A stretch of 12,229 nt of DNA from Chloroflexota bacterium (GTDB taxonomy: Bacteria; Chloroflexota; Anaerolineae; B4-G1; DUEL01): NCBI GenBank assembly GCA_017743275.1, contig JAGHZG010000010.1:1-12229 (forward strand), written 5' to 3'. Of the stretch, positions 1 to 8,010 are shown piece by piece. The position numbers were made by a program, and so were the translations under genes. Numbering within the stretch: position 1 is the stretch's first letter; each line of letters begins with the position of its first letter. The notes beneath the pieces were generated by a model. It was not told the DNA's origin. It ran no database searches and saw nothing but the letters and a program-made list of their open reading frames with translations.

Positions 1-128
1 GGGAGAGGGGTGGCCGTCGGCGGGAGGGGAGAGGCCGGTTCTGTGACGGTCCCTTCCGGCGTCTGCACCGGCGCAGCGCAGGAGATGAGAAGAACCGTCA
101 AAAGCACGAGGAAAACTTTCTTATTCAC
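1..128 (-). CDS. Lipoprotein, N-terminal fragment (runs off left edge)
   Basis: This is the first 42 codons of a gene that continues beyond the left edge. It starts at GTG (128-126); there is no in-frame ATG and no stop in the visible part. The N-terminus reads VNKKVFLVLLTVLLISCAAP: a short basic start, a hydrophobic stretch and a lipobox L14-I15-S16-C17. This is a classical signal peptidase II signal, predicting a protein lipid-anchored on the outer face of the cytoplasmic membrane at Cys17. After Cys17 comes a Pro/Thr/Ser/Glu-rich low-complexity linker ending in PPTATPLP, a style common in Chloroflexota lipoproteins (from memory). The start overlaps the last 8 bases of the upstream permease gene; AAGGA (145-141) lies 12 bases upstream and GGG (139-137) 8 bases upstream, so translational coupling is plausible. 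Given the context it could be another solute-binding protein or an extracellular enzyme, but the functional domain is outside the window and I assign no function. Confidence 0.75.
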   Translation of the reverse strand, partial: MNKKVFLVLLTVLLISCAAPVQTPEGTVTEPASPLPPTATPL

Positions 129-1119
129 CGGCAATTCCCGTCCTTTCTACGGATTCTACGAACCACCTTTGCAGGACGAAGTACATCACCAGGAGCGGCA
201 GGATGTTCAGGAACGTCCCGGCCAGTTTGATCGCCTCGTTCAGGCGGTCAAAGATGTTGACCGTGCCGGGCGGGTAGAGATTCTGGTAGGCCTGCACGAA
301 CTTGGAAAGTTGCATCGGCAGGGTCTGGATGCCGCCCTCCAGGAAGATGACCGTCAGGTAGGTCTCGTTCCAGTACCAGACGATGGAGAAGATGATGGAG
401 ACAATGTAGGCTGGGAGGGCGGCGGGGACGGCGATCTGGAGGAATACCCGCAGGTCGGAGGCGCCGTCCAGGCGGGCCGCTTCTTCCAGGACTTTGGGGA
501 GGGCGAGGAAGGTCTGGTAGAAGATGAGGATGAAGATGGCGCTGCGGAAGCCCTGGCCACCCAGGGCAGGCAGCACCAGCGACCAGATGCGGCCCAGCAG
601 GCCCAGGTGGCGGTAGGTGAGCATCTGGGGGATGACGGTGTTCTGCGGCGGGATGATGAAGGTGGCGAGGATGAGCACGAAGAGCAGGCGCTTGCCGGGG
701 AACGAGTAGCGCGCTAGGCCGTAGGCCACGATGGAGCAGGCGATGACCTGGATGACGGAGGGCACGGTGCTGACGATGACGGAGTTCAGCAGCGTGCGGG
801 GGTAATCCAGGACGCGGAAGGCGCGCACGTAGTTCCCGAAGTACAGTTCCGTAGGCACCCACTGCACCATGGGGTTGAGCAGGTCGGTGGGGCTCTTCAG
901 GCTGGTGACGAGCATGAAGAGCAAGGGGTAGAGGTAAACAAAGCCGATAGCGACCAGCAGGGCATACACCACGACGGTGAAAATCAGGCCGTAGTGGCTG
1001 CGGGTGCCCAGCAGAAATCCGCGAACCCGATCCCGGTGGCGGTAGAGAAAAGCGGCGGCCTGTTCCAACCGGGCCTTCAGGGTCAGCAAAGTGGGAAGTT
1101 TCAGGGACAAGATGGTCAT
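121..1119 (-). CDS. Carbohydrate ABC transporter permease, MalG-like (second pair)
   Basis: A 332-aa inner-membrane permease that would form half of a sugar-import channel together with the gene upstream. It shows about six hydrophobic helices, with the first at about residues 45-70 followed by the MalG-type 'TSLKSPTDL' segment. The cytoplasmic EAA loop, where the ATPase docks, is at about 212-232: EEAARLDGAS followed by the downstream VP. The ending 'WFVESVERTGIAGE' resembles the usual MalG-family C-terminus (RYFVxGxxxGAVKG). The N-terminus has about 40 extra residues before the first helix, with a basic amphipathic stretch, making it longer than the usual ~280 aa. The ATG start (1119) is supported by an upstream GGAGGGGG about 7 bases away. 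It lies 28 bp after its partner, the only non-overlapping junction within the two-permease-pair operon. ABC2-type multidrug permeases are excluded by the EAA motif. The substrate is unknown. Confidence 0.93.
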   Translation of the reverse strand: MTILSLKLPTLLTLKARLEQAAAFLYRHRDRVRGFLLGTRSHYGLIFTVVVYALLVAIGFVYLYPLLFMLVTSLKSPTDLLNPMVQWVPTELYFGNYVRAFRVLDYPRTLLNSVIVSTVPSVIQVIACSIVAYGLARYSFPGKRLLFVLILATFIIPPQNTVIPQMLTYRHLGLLGRIWSLVLPALGGQGFRSAIFILIFYQTFLALPKVLEEAARLDGASDLRVFLQIAVPAALPAYIVSIIFSIVWYWNETYLTVIFLEGGIQTLPMQLSKFVQAYQNLYPPGTVNIFDRLNEAIKLAGTFLNILPLLVMYFVLQRWFVESVERTGIAGE

Positions 1120-1147
1120 AGCGATTCCCCCTCCCGGCTGCCCAGGT

Positions 1148-2038
1148 TTATCCGATGCGATCCCCGCGCGGCCGGAGCACGACGTAGATGAGCAGCAAAA
1201 TCAGGGCCAGGGTGGCAAAGTACAGGAAGGACATCGCGCTGGCATAGCCGATGCCGCCCTTGATGTCGTACGTCTGGGCGTAGATGTACCGTACAATCTT
1301 GTTCTCGGAGAAGTGCGAGAGCGTGATGACCGTGTAGATGGCCACCACCACATTGGCGGTGGAGAGGGACGGCAGGGTGATTTTCCAGAACGCCTCCCAG
1401 GCGGAGGCCCCGTCTATTGCTGCCGCCTCGTAGATGCTGCGGTCAATCTTCTGCAGGCTGGCCAGGTAGATCAGAATCTGCACGCCGGAGAACCACAGGA
1501 TGAGAATGAACGAGGTCAGCAGGTACTCCACCGGCCCGCGCAGGACGCGCGGCAGTTGCTCCAGGAAGGAGAGCACCACCGGCGAAGAGGCGACCTGTGG
1601 CACGGAGGTCGCGCCCTGGGAGACCAGTTCGCGGATGACGGGGCCACTGGTGATGACCACCGGCAGGAAGAAGACCGTCCGGAAGAGGCCCCGGAACGGG
1701 AGTTTCAGGTTCAGGAAGAGGGCGATAATCATAGAGAAGATCAGGATAATCGGCACGGAGACGACCGTCTCCACCGCGTACTCAATGAGCAGTTCCACGA
1801 AGGTTGGGTCGGTGAACAGGGCGTGAGTGTAGTTTTGCCAGGCGATGAAGGTCTGCTCAATGCCGGTGGCCGAGACGATGACTTTGTTCAGGCTGTAGCG
1901 GAACGTCTCCACCAGCGGCGTGAGGGTGAAGAGGACGAAGCCCACGATCCAGAGCGCGACGAATCCATAGCCCTGCAGGGCCTGACGGGTGCGGTAGCGG
2001 AGCGAGAAGCGGGGACGGGCGGACGCTTTCGCTTTCAT
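1148..2038 (-). CDS. Sugar ABC transporter permease, MalF-like (second pair)
   Basis: A 296-aa integral membrane permease, predicted partner of the gene immediately downstream in a second importer channel. It has six hydrophobic segments (about 25-42, 90-110, 118-136, 172-194, 228-245, 268-288) and a clear EAA loop at about 203-223, [10 protein letters not shown] followed by LP, the contact site for the nucleotide-binding subunit. This loop is typical of binding-protein-dependent transport permeases (the BPD_transp_1 family). The short periplasmic/extracellular loop with 'WQNYTHALFTDPTF' matches the small MalF-like class (~290 aa) that lacks the large MalF P2 domain. The ATG at 2038 overlaps the TGA of the DUF5696-like gene (ATGA), with GAGG about 8 bases upstream. 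No ATPase is encoded nearby. Substrate not deducible. Confidence 0.93.
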   Translation of the reverse strand: MKAKASARPRFSLRYRTRQALQGYGFVALWIVGFVLFTLTPLVETFRYSLNKVIVSATGIEQTFIAWQNYTHALFTDPTFVELLIEYAVETVVSVPIILIFSMIIALFLNLKLPFRGLFRTVFFLPVVITSGPVIRELVSQGATSVPQVASSPVVLSFLEQLPRVLRGPVEYLLTSFILILWFSGVQILIYLASLQKIDRSIYEAAAIDGASAWEAFWKITLPSLSTANVVVAIYTVITLSHFSENKIVRYIYAQTYDIKGGIGYASAMSFLYFATLALILLLIYVVLRPRGDRIG

Positions 2039-4182
2039 GGCGTGACCTCTCTCAGAACGGCATCTTGTGCCGGGATGGTGAGACCGTAGAGTTGCACCGG
2101 GGTCTCGCCGTAGTTGACGATAATCTGTTTGCCGTTGCTGTAGGTGGTGGCGAAGACCTGGGGGGCCAGTTGCTCATGCCCGATGATGCTGGCCCCCTGA
2201 ACGGGCGCCAGCAGGGCATTCAGCCAGGCGTAACTCTCCTCTATCTGCGCGCCCAGTTGTCGGTAGGCGGAGACGTAAATCCAACTGGAGCGCGTCTTCA
2301 GAATGCGGGCCGTCTCCTCGTGGGTCAGGAAGTAGGAGGGATAGGCACCGTACTCGGCATGGCGCAACAGGTCGCCGCGCACGTCCGGGGAGAAGTTCAG
2401 CGCCTCGCCGTAGTACGGGATGTAGCCGGAGAGGACAATCGGCAGAAACGGGACAGGGCGGGTGGCGTAGATGTAACCGCTGCCGCTCAGGGGAATGTCG
2501 TAGTAGGCGCTGGCGTATGCGAACAGGTAGTCGTTGGGGGTGTAGAGGGCCAGCGGGACGGGGCTGGTGCTGAGCAGTTCCTGGTAGGCGGCAATGGCCT
2601 GCTCCCGGTTCAGGGTATTGCCCTTACGGAAGTCCGAGAACAGGAAGTTCCCGATGTGATCCAGTGCCAGCCCGGCGGAGAGTTTCTGGTTGACCTCACG
2701 GCTCAGCGAGCGGACGCGCGCCTGCAGCGCGGAGAGGTTGAAGTAGAAATTGGGTTTGCCGCGCCAGTATCCCCGCAGATAGTCGCTGGTGATGGCCATC
2801 GCCAGGTCGTAGCGGGAGAAGGCCCGCTGCTCCTCGCGCAGGGCGGCCAGCGGGTCAAGATACAGCGCGAACGTCCCGCCGCGTGCCCGTACCGATTCGG
2901 CCAGCGCCCGCAGGTCGGAGAGGCGGCCCAGATGGCGATCCAACCTCAGGCGAGTGGGGGGCATCGCGGAGGCCCCACCGGGCTGCCAGCCGTAGTAGAC
3001 CACCTGCGGATTGGAGACGCGGAGTTCGGCCAGGATTTCCCGCATCTGCTCCACCGTCGTCATTGGGATGGCGCGGTACCAGAAGAGCACCCGCTCCCGT
3101 TCGGCCCCCAGGAATTCCAGGCGGATGCCGATGTTCCCCGACGGCATCGCCTGGCGACGCAGCAGGCCCTTCTCCAGCAGGTATTGCTGATAACTGCGGG
3201 CCATGCCGACGTAACCGGCCTCCGGCCCGACCAGGAAGCGGTAATGGAGGACAATGTCAAAGGCATTGGTGCGAGGCTGGATGACCGTCACACCGTCCCC
3301 GGCGCGGCTGGTGCGCTGGAAGTAACTCTCGTTGTAGATGAAGGCGTTGTAGAGGAAATTGAAGTTGGTGATGATGCCGGAGGGGTGCGCCTGGACTTCG
3401 GCGTAGGAAGCGCCCTTTTCCAGGATGGCCAGGTACGCGTTGCGCCCTTCGCCGTGCACCATGCCAATCACTGGCATAGAAATAGGGTACGGCCGCCGAA
3501 GGGTGGGGGCAAAGGGCATGGAGGCGAGCATTCCCAAATCCGGGCCGTAGTAGCGGCCGTAGAACATGTTTTTCGCTTTGGTCTGTTCGGTGAAGGCGAT
3601 GATGGTGCCGCAGCCGTCGGGGATGAACATGTAACCATCTACTTCGGCTCGGCGCGTCGCACCCATCCACGGGTACAGGTGCAGCACGCCCAGGCGGAAC
3701 TTGCCCTCCTCGCGGATGGACTCAAAGGGCACCTCCACCCGCACACCGGTCTCCTCCAGCAGGATGCGGATGCCAACGGAGATGGCCGCTTCGGTGAAGG
3801 TGACCTGGGCCTGGATGCCGTTTTCTATCCGCTGAATCTCCAGGGTATGGTCGGCGAGGGCAATGGAGGCGCGCTTGGCATTGGCCTTCTGATCCAGGTA
3901 GTCTATGCTGATGCCGCTCTGGGCGAAGGCCAGCCAGGTGCGGTTCAGCCGGTCACCTTCCTGTTTCTCGTCCAGGTTGGAGTGCCAGAAGTAGCCGTTG
4001 CGCTTATCCAGCACCTTGAAGGCCAGCGTCTCCGGGTTGACGTACAACCGGAAGGCCGCGTTTTCGGCGACCAGGTCGTAGGACTCCGGAACGCCCGCAT
4101 CACCGACCGGGGCCGCGGTGGCTGCCAGCGGCGGCAGGAGCAGGGAAAGGAGCAGGGATACGAGTACCAGTTTCCGGATCAT
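2035..4182 (-). CDS. Secreted DUF5696-like protein, putative glycoside hydrolase fold
   Basis: A 715-aa exported protein. Residues 1-24 form a signal peptide ([20 protein letters not shown], then an ATAA-P cleavage site) without a lipobox Cys. Residues about 34-320 look all-beta and carry 'NGYFWHSN' and '[12 protein letters not shown]' (181-191), the hallmark by which I place it in DUF5696 (recognition from memory, not searched). Residues about 350-615 look like an alpha/beta TIM barrel, with strand-like segments '[10 protein letters not shown]' (394-403), 'GTFALYLDP' (436-444), '[14 protein letters not shown]' (505-518) and 'VPLALYTPN' (542-550). The C-terminus (about 675-715, '[10 protein letters not shown]') resembles the small beta-sandwich closing many GH36/GH31-type hydrolases. 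D443, D508 and E594 are candidate catalytic acids, but this is speculation. Its position between two permease pairs suggests extracellular trimming or recognition of a glycan before uptake. The ATG at 4182 overlaps the upstream TGA (ATGA); no strong Shine-Dalgarno sequence is seen, so it probably depends on coupling. Confidence 0.8.
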   Translation of the reverse strand: MIRKLVLVSLLLSLLLPPLAATAAPVGDAGVPESYDLVAENAAFRLYVNPETLAFKVLDKRNGYFWHSNLDEKQEGDRLNRTWLAFAQSGISIDYLDQKANAKRASIALADHTLEIQRIENGIQAQVTFTEAAISVGIRILLEETGVRVEVPFESIREEGKFRLGVLHLYPWMGATRRAEVDGYMFIPDGCGTIIAFTEQTKAKNMFYGRYYGPDLGMLASMPFAPTLRRPYPISMPVIGMVHGEGRNAYLAILEKGASYAEVQAHPSGIITNFNFLYNAFIYNESYFQRTSRAGDGVTVIQPRTNAFDIVLHYRFLVGPEAGYVGMARSYQQYLLEKGLLRRQAMPSGNIGIRLEFLGAERERVLFWYRAIPMTTVEQMREILAELRVSNPQVVYYGWQPGGASAMPPTRLRLDRHLGRLSDLRALAESVRARGGTFALYLDPLAALREEQRAFSRYDLAMAITSDYLRGYWRGKPNFYFNLSALQARVRSLSREVNQKLSAGLALDHIGNFLFSDFRKGNTLNREQAIAAYQELLSTSPVPLALYTPNDYLFAYASAYYDIPLSGSGYIYATRPVPFLPIVLSGYIPYYGEALNFSPDVRGDLLRHAEYGAYPSYFLTHEETARILKTRSSWIYVSAYRQLGAQIEESYAWLNALLAPVQGASIIGHEQLAPQVFATTYSNGKQIIVNYGETPVQLYGLTIPAQDAVLREVTP

Positions 4183-6191
4183 CGCAACCGGATTTCCCGC
4201 AGGATGGTGGTGATAAAGTCAAATAACTGGAAGAAGAGCACATACATGATGTAGCCCGTGAGCATCATCACGGCCATGGTGAAAAGGGTGATCAGGACGT
4301 TACGGACAGTTTCGTTGAAGGAATAGTTGTGGATTTCCTTGACCATAATGAAGAGCATGAGCGCCGTCCAGGCCCACATCAGGTTGGTGGAGAAGGTGTA
4401 CAGGAAAACCTCGTTGCTACTCAGGACGTTAGAGATGAGGGCAATGGGCAGGGCAAACAGCGCGTAGGGGAAGAGGGCGTAGGCGGAACCGATGACCACG
4501 TCGCGCAGGCGGCCTTCTCCGTCGCTGATGGTGGAGACCAGGTAGTTGGCCGCGTTCCACAGCACGAGAAACAGGAGGGTGTAGACCACTTCGGTTTCGG
4601 CGTGGATTTCGCCGGGATTGGCGTAACGGTTGAAGATGAAACCGGTCACGTAGGGGTTCAGCACCCGCACCACGACCACCCACGCGTAGAGCAGAAAGGC
4701 GAACCGCAGACTGCCCCGCTCGTTGACCTTGATGTAGTAGAAACTGTCCGCTGGCTGTTTGATGAAGCGGAAGAGAAACAGGAAATCGTCCACCAGTTTC
4801 CGCTTCCGCAGGCGGGCCCAGGCACGGCGCAGGGGGGTCAGCCAGCCGCGGCGGCGCTCCGCGCGCCGGAAGACATTCCGGGCGACTGCGAGCCCCACGA
4901 GCACCAGCAGGCTGTCCCCCAGGTAGCGCTGGAGGATGACGTTGCGCAGTTCCCAGAAAGCCTGCGAATAGCCGTTGCGGTCTTCCGCGTAGCGGTAATA
5001 GACCAGGGCGCGGGCGTAGTTTCCCTCTTTGAAGTATGCATCGGCGATGGCCTGATAAGCCATGATGAACGAGCCGTTGTAGCGCAGGACCTCCTCAAAG
5101 TACGGGCGGGCTTCGGTGTAATACCCCTCCACGTAGAGCCGTACGCCCTCGTGGACCAGGCGGGCGAACTGAGTGGGACGGTAGATGACGAGCGCGTTCT
5201 TCTCCTGGTCCAGGACGTAAATATCCTCCCTGTAGCGCTCCACGGCCGACGGCTTGCGCAACGTGCCCATGCGCTGATCGCCCTGGTCTTTCGCCCCGAA
5301 GACGAAAAGCAGAACCCCCCTCAGGTTGTACTCGTAGATACGTCCCTCCGCGTCCACCGCAGTGACCAGTCCGGTGGCGTTGACGTGAATATCGCGGAAG
5401 TTGGCCGATCCGTAGATGTCGGGGAAGATGTTGTTTCCGGCGACGGTGAAGCGGCGGATGCTGCGCTCGCGGGCCGTCCCGGCGGTGACGGTGAAGACCA
5501 TGGACTCCGGATCAACCGTCACGTTGGAGGGGGACGGAGCCTCCCGCTTGATGAACTGGGCCAGTTGCTCCTCGGTCAGGAAGAGGCGTTGCAGGATCAT
5601 CTTGAGGGACATCGTGGCCTGGTTGGCGCCGAAGTAACCGAGGAAGCGGCCGTCCGGGCTCATCACCACCAGGCCGTTGGTGGACCCTTCGCTGATGATG
5701 TAGAGATTCTTGCGGACGTCCACGGCGATCTTACGGGGCAGGAACTCACTTTTCCGCCCGAAGAGGGGCTCCTGCGGACGGCCGAACTGGCGGATGGGAT
5801 TCCCCTCCCGGTCCAGGATGACGACGGTGTTGCTTTTGGCGTCGGCGATGTACATCGTGCCGTCCGGGTCCACCCAGAGACCGGTCGGCCCCTTCAGCAG
5901 CCCTTTGCCGTAGACAGCGGCAATCTGGAAGTCCGGGCCCAAGCGCAGGATGCGACCGTTACCGGTATCGGCGATGTAGATGACACCGTCGGGGGAGATG
6001 AACATATCTTCGGCCCCGGAGACGGGGAGGTCAATCTCCGTCAGGGGCACGTAGGCGTCCTGGGTCAGGTACAGCCGCCCACCGGGACCGAGTGCCCAGG
6101 TGGTATAAGGGGCCAGCGCCCCGGCGGGCTGTCCGGGCACCCGGCAGAGGAGCGCCAGGATCAGCAGGCCAGCAATCATGAACCGTTTCAT
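4179..6191 (-). CDS. NHL-propeller/TPR/Yip1-family fusion membrane protein
   Basis: A 670-aa multidomain membrane protein. Residues 1-25 are a signal peptide. Residues about 30-335 carry repeated NHL-like blades, e.g. '[20 protein letters not shown]' (65-84), '[20 protein letters not shown]' (107-126) and '[20 protein letters not shown]' (159-178), with weaker repeats to '[17 protein letters not shown]' (321-337); they should form a beta-propeller. Residues about 343-410 hold two TPR-like repeats (e.g. '[20 protein letters not shown]'). A helix at 425-441 is followed by a very basic stretch (442-465), so the propeller and TPR should face outside. Residues about 466-670 have five hydrophobic helices (about 496-512, 534-551, 565-588, 597-617, 632-656) in a Yip1-like arrangement. 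The start at 6191 overlaps the permease stop (ATGA), with GAAGGG just upstream. I know of no proven role. Scaffolding the binding protein and permeases, or sensing substrate, is inference. A Yip1-annotated neighbour of DUF5696 genes in similar loci is something I recall but cannot verify here. Confidence 0.82.
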   Translation of the reverse strand: MKRFMIAGLLILALLCRVPGQPAGALAPYTTWALGPGGRLYLTQDAYVPLTEIDLPVSGAEDMFISPDGVIYIADTGNGRILRLGPDFQIAAVYGKGLLKGPTGLWVDPDGTMYIADAKSNTVVILDREGNPIRQFGRPQEPLFGRKSEFLPRKIAVDVRKNLYIISEGSTNGLVVMSPDGRFLGYFGANQATMSLKMILQRLFLTEEQLAQFIKREAPSPSNVTVDPESMVFTVTAGTARERSIRRFTVAGNNIFPDIYGSANFRDIHVNATGLVTAVDAEGRIYEYNLRGVLLFVFGAKDQGDQRMGTLRKPSAVERYREDIYVLDQEKNALVIYRPTQFARLVHEGVRLYVEGYYTEARPYFEEVLRYNGSFIMAYQAIADAYFKEGNYARALVYYRYAEDRNGYSQAFWELRNVILQRYLGDSLLVLVGLAVARNVFRRAERRRGWLTPLRRAWARLRKRKLVDDFLFLFRFIKQPADSFYYIKVNERGSLRFAFLLYAWVVVVRVLNPYVTGFIFNRYANPGEIHAETEVVYTLLFLVLWNAANYLVSTISDGEGRLRDVVIGSAYALFPYALFALPIALISNVLSSNEVFLYTFSTNLMWAWTALMLFIMVKEIHNYSFNETVRNVLITLFTMAVMMLTGYIMYVLFFQLFDFITTILREIRLR

Positions 6192-7093
6192 CCCTTCAGC
6201 CCCGAATGAGACATGGTGCTCATCACCTGACTCTGCAGGAAGATGAAGATGATGAGATTGGGCAGGAACATGATGAGCGCGGCCGCAGCGGCCATCCCCT
6301 GACCAGCGACGAGATTGGCGCCAGCGGTGGTGGCCGAAAGCGTGCTCAGGTAAAAGGCGAAGGTCTTCAGACTCTCAATGTTGATGTACAGCGCGGACGT
6401 ATCGGCGTTGTTCCAGGTGGCCTGGAAGGTCAGAATGGCCATGGTCGCCAGGGCAGGCCGGACCATCGGCAGGATGATGCGCCAGTAGATTTGCAGGTCA
6501 CTGGCGCCGTCTATCTGCGCGGCCTCAATCACCTCGTTGGGAACCGTGTCCATAAACTGCTTGAGCAGGAAAACGCCCACCGGCATCGCCAGACCGGGCA
6601 GGATGTGGACCAGGAATGAGTCTATCAGGCCCGTTTTGGCGATGATGAGAAAGCGCGGGATGGTCACCGCAATGGGCACAAACATCAGCGCGACCGTGTT
6701 GACCGCAAACAGCGTCTGCTTGAGCCGGAAGCGTTTCTTGGAGAGAGCGTACGCGGCCGCGCTGGAAATGAAGAGGGATGCCACCATAGAGGCCAGAGTG
6801 ACGACGATGCTGTTGAAGAGGTAGCGGGTGACCGGCACATCGGAGATGGACATCAGCGAAAGCAGGTCGCGGAAGTTCTTCAGGGTTGGGTTCACCACGA
6901 AGAAGCGGGGCGGGTAGGCGAACAGTTCCTCCAGAGGCTTGAAGGCGGTGGAGAAAATGAAGATAATGGGCAGGAGCATAAAGGCGACCAGCGGCGCCAG
7001 GATGAGGTAAAACGGAATCTGGCTGGGATGAAATCCGGACGGGTTGATGCCGCTGGAGCGCAGGCTGTAGAGGCGGAACCGACGCCCTCTCAT
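6188..7093 (-). CDS. Carbohydrate ABC transporter permease, MalG-like (first pair)
   Basis: A 301-aa inner-membrane permease of the MalG type. About six hydrophobic helices are visible (27-49, 92-116, 127-147, 160-180, 210-228, 265-287). The first is followed by '[19 protein letters not shown]', the characteristic MalG-family segment. The EAA loop is at 187-209, '[13 protein letters not shown]' then 'ILP', docking an ABC ATPase. It is therefore the channel half that pairs with the upstream MalF-like gene. The ATG at 7093 overlaps the previous TGA (ATGA) and is preceded by a perfect AGGAGG at 7103-7098 with a 4-base spacer. Its stop is in turn overlapped by the NHL/TPR/Yip1 gene. It differs clearly from the second MalG-like protein of the window in loop sequences and N-terminal length, so it is not a recent duplicate. 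Confidence 0.94.
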   Translation of the reverse strand: MRGRRFRLYSLRSSGINPSGFHPSQIPFYLILAPLVAFMLLPIIFIFSTAFKPLEELFAYPPRFFVVNPTLKNFRDLLSLMSISDVPVTRYLFNSIVVTLASMVASLFISSAAAYALSKKRFRLKQTLFAVNTVALMFVPIAVTIPRFLIIAKTGLIDSFLVHILPGLAMPVGVFLLKQFMDTVPNEVIEAAQIDGASDLQIYWRIILPMVRPALATMAILTFQATWNNADTSALYINIESLKTFAFYLSTLSATTAGANLVAGQGMAAAAALIMFLPNLIIFIFLQSQVMSTMSHSGLKG

Positions 7094-8010
7094 CGTTCCT
7101 CCTCGCTGCGGAAGAGTCGGTTGGCCAGGCGGGTGAAGAAGAGCACCATCAGGAGCAGGACGACCGAGATGGCGGCCGCATAGCCCATCTCGTAGCGCAG
7201 GAAACCGTAGTCCTCAATGTGGTTGACGATGAGTTGACCGGCGTACTGCGGGGTGGGGTTGGAGCCCGAGAGGGCCACCCCGATGGCGCCCGCCTGGAAC
7301 GTCCCCACGATGGCCATCACGGCTCCGAAGAGCATCTGCGGTTTCATGGAGGGGATGGTGATGTAGAAGATTTCCTGCCAGCGGCTGCTCATCCCGTCTA
7401 TCGCGGCGGCCTCGTACAGTTCGGGGTTGATGTCCAGAATGCCCGCCAGCATGGCCAGGAAGCCGACGCCCATACTGCTCCAGAGGGTCACCACAATCAT
7501 AATGGGCATCAGATATTGGGGCGATTGCAGCCACTGGATGGTCTCCTGGATGAGGCCCAAGTTGAGCAGATAACTGTTCAGGTAGCCGTTCTGGTCCCCG
7601 CTGAAGAGGGTCTGCCAGACGACGGCCATCGTCACGCTGGAGGTCATGGAGGGGGAGTACAGGATGAGGGCCAGGATGGTGCGCGGCAGGCGCGGCAGTT
7701 GGGCCAGCATCCAGGCCAGCAGAAAGGCCAGCATGTACCCCCCCGGCCCCACAATGACGGCAAATTCAATGGTGTTGGGCAGGACGTACTTCATAAAGAT
7801 GTCGTCCTGCGTCAGCAAAGTGATGTAATTGCGCAGGCCGATGAATTGGGGGAACTGGATGGTGTCAAAGTAGGTGAAAGAGAGCAGGACGGCAGCGATG
7901 ACCGGCACAACGATGAACAAGATGAACAGGATAGCGTACGGGGCCAGGAACGCGTAGGCGTTCCCCTCCCGATACAGCCAGGCGCGAAAGGAATTTCCCA
8001 TGGCCTTCAT
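7090..8010 (-). CDS. Sugar ABC transporter permease, MalF-like (first pair)
   Basis: A 306-aa membrane permease. It starts '[20 protein letters not shown]' and continues into '[18 protein letters not shown]', the usual LPFLLPxLxxFxxFxxxP-like opening of MalF-type permeases. Six hydrophobic segments are visible. The EAA loop at about 198-220 reads '[15 protein letters not shown]...TIP', the ATPase contact. I chose ATG 8010 because it forms an ATGA overlap with the TGA of the 957-aa gene, like the next junctions, and has GGAGG (8025-8021) 10 bases upstream. A GTG at 8031 would add seven residues (MDGGCRK) and is less likely. Together with the following MalG-like gene it would form the first import channel, presumably fed by the upstream 957-aa binding protein. 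Confidence 0.93.
   Translation of the reverse strand: MKAMGNSFRAWLYREGNAYAFLAPYAILFILFIVVPVIAAVLLSFTYFDTIQFPQFIGLRNYITLLTQDDIFMKYVLPNTIEFAVIVGPGGYMLAFLLAWMLAQLPRLPRTILALILYSPSMTSSVTMAVVWQTLFSGDQNGYLNSYLLNLGLIQETIQWLQSPQYLMPIMIVVTLWSSMGVGFLAMLAGILDINPELYEAAAIDGMSSRWQEIFYITIPSMKPQMLFGAVMAIVGTFQAGAIGVALSGSNPTPQYAGQLIVNHIEDYGFLRYEMGYAAAISVVLLLMVLFFTRLANRLFRSEEER
7098..7103 (-). promoter_or_regulatory. Ribosome-binding site of the first MalG-like permease
   Basis: On the minus strand AGGAGG lies four bases before the ATG at 7093, inside the end of the upstream permease gene. It is the only perfect six-base Shine-Dalgarno sequence I found at the operon junctions, and it confirms the ATGA-overlapping start. 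Confidence 0.8.

Noticed and set aside
2065..4254. 729-codon open frame on the plus strand opposite the DUF5696-like gene
   Set aside because: It mirrors the minus-strand gene codon for codon, its protein is rich in G/D/V/Q/H with no recognisable domain or signal, and the opposite frame has a signal peptide and coherent fold. It is a by-product of GC-rich codon use.
4329..6209. 626-codon open frame on the plus strand opposite the Yip1-fusion gene
   Set aside because: Low-complexity acidic G/D/V/H-rich translation without domains, whereas the minus strand gives clear NHL repeats and transmembrane helices.
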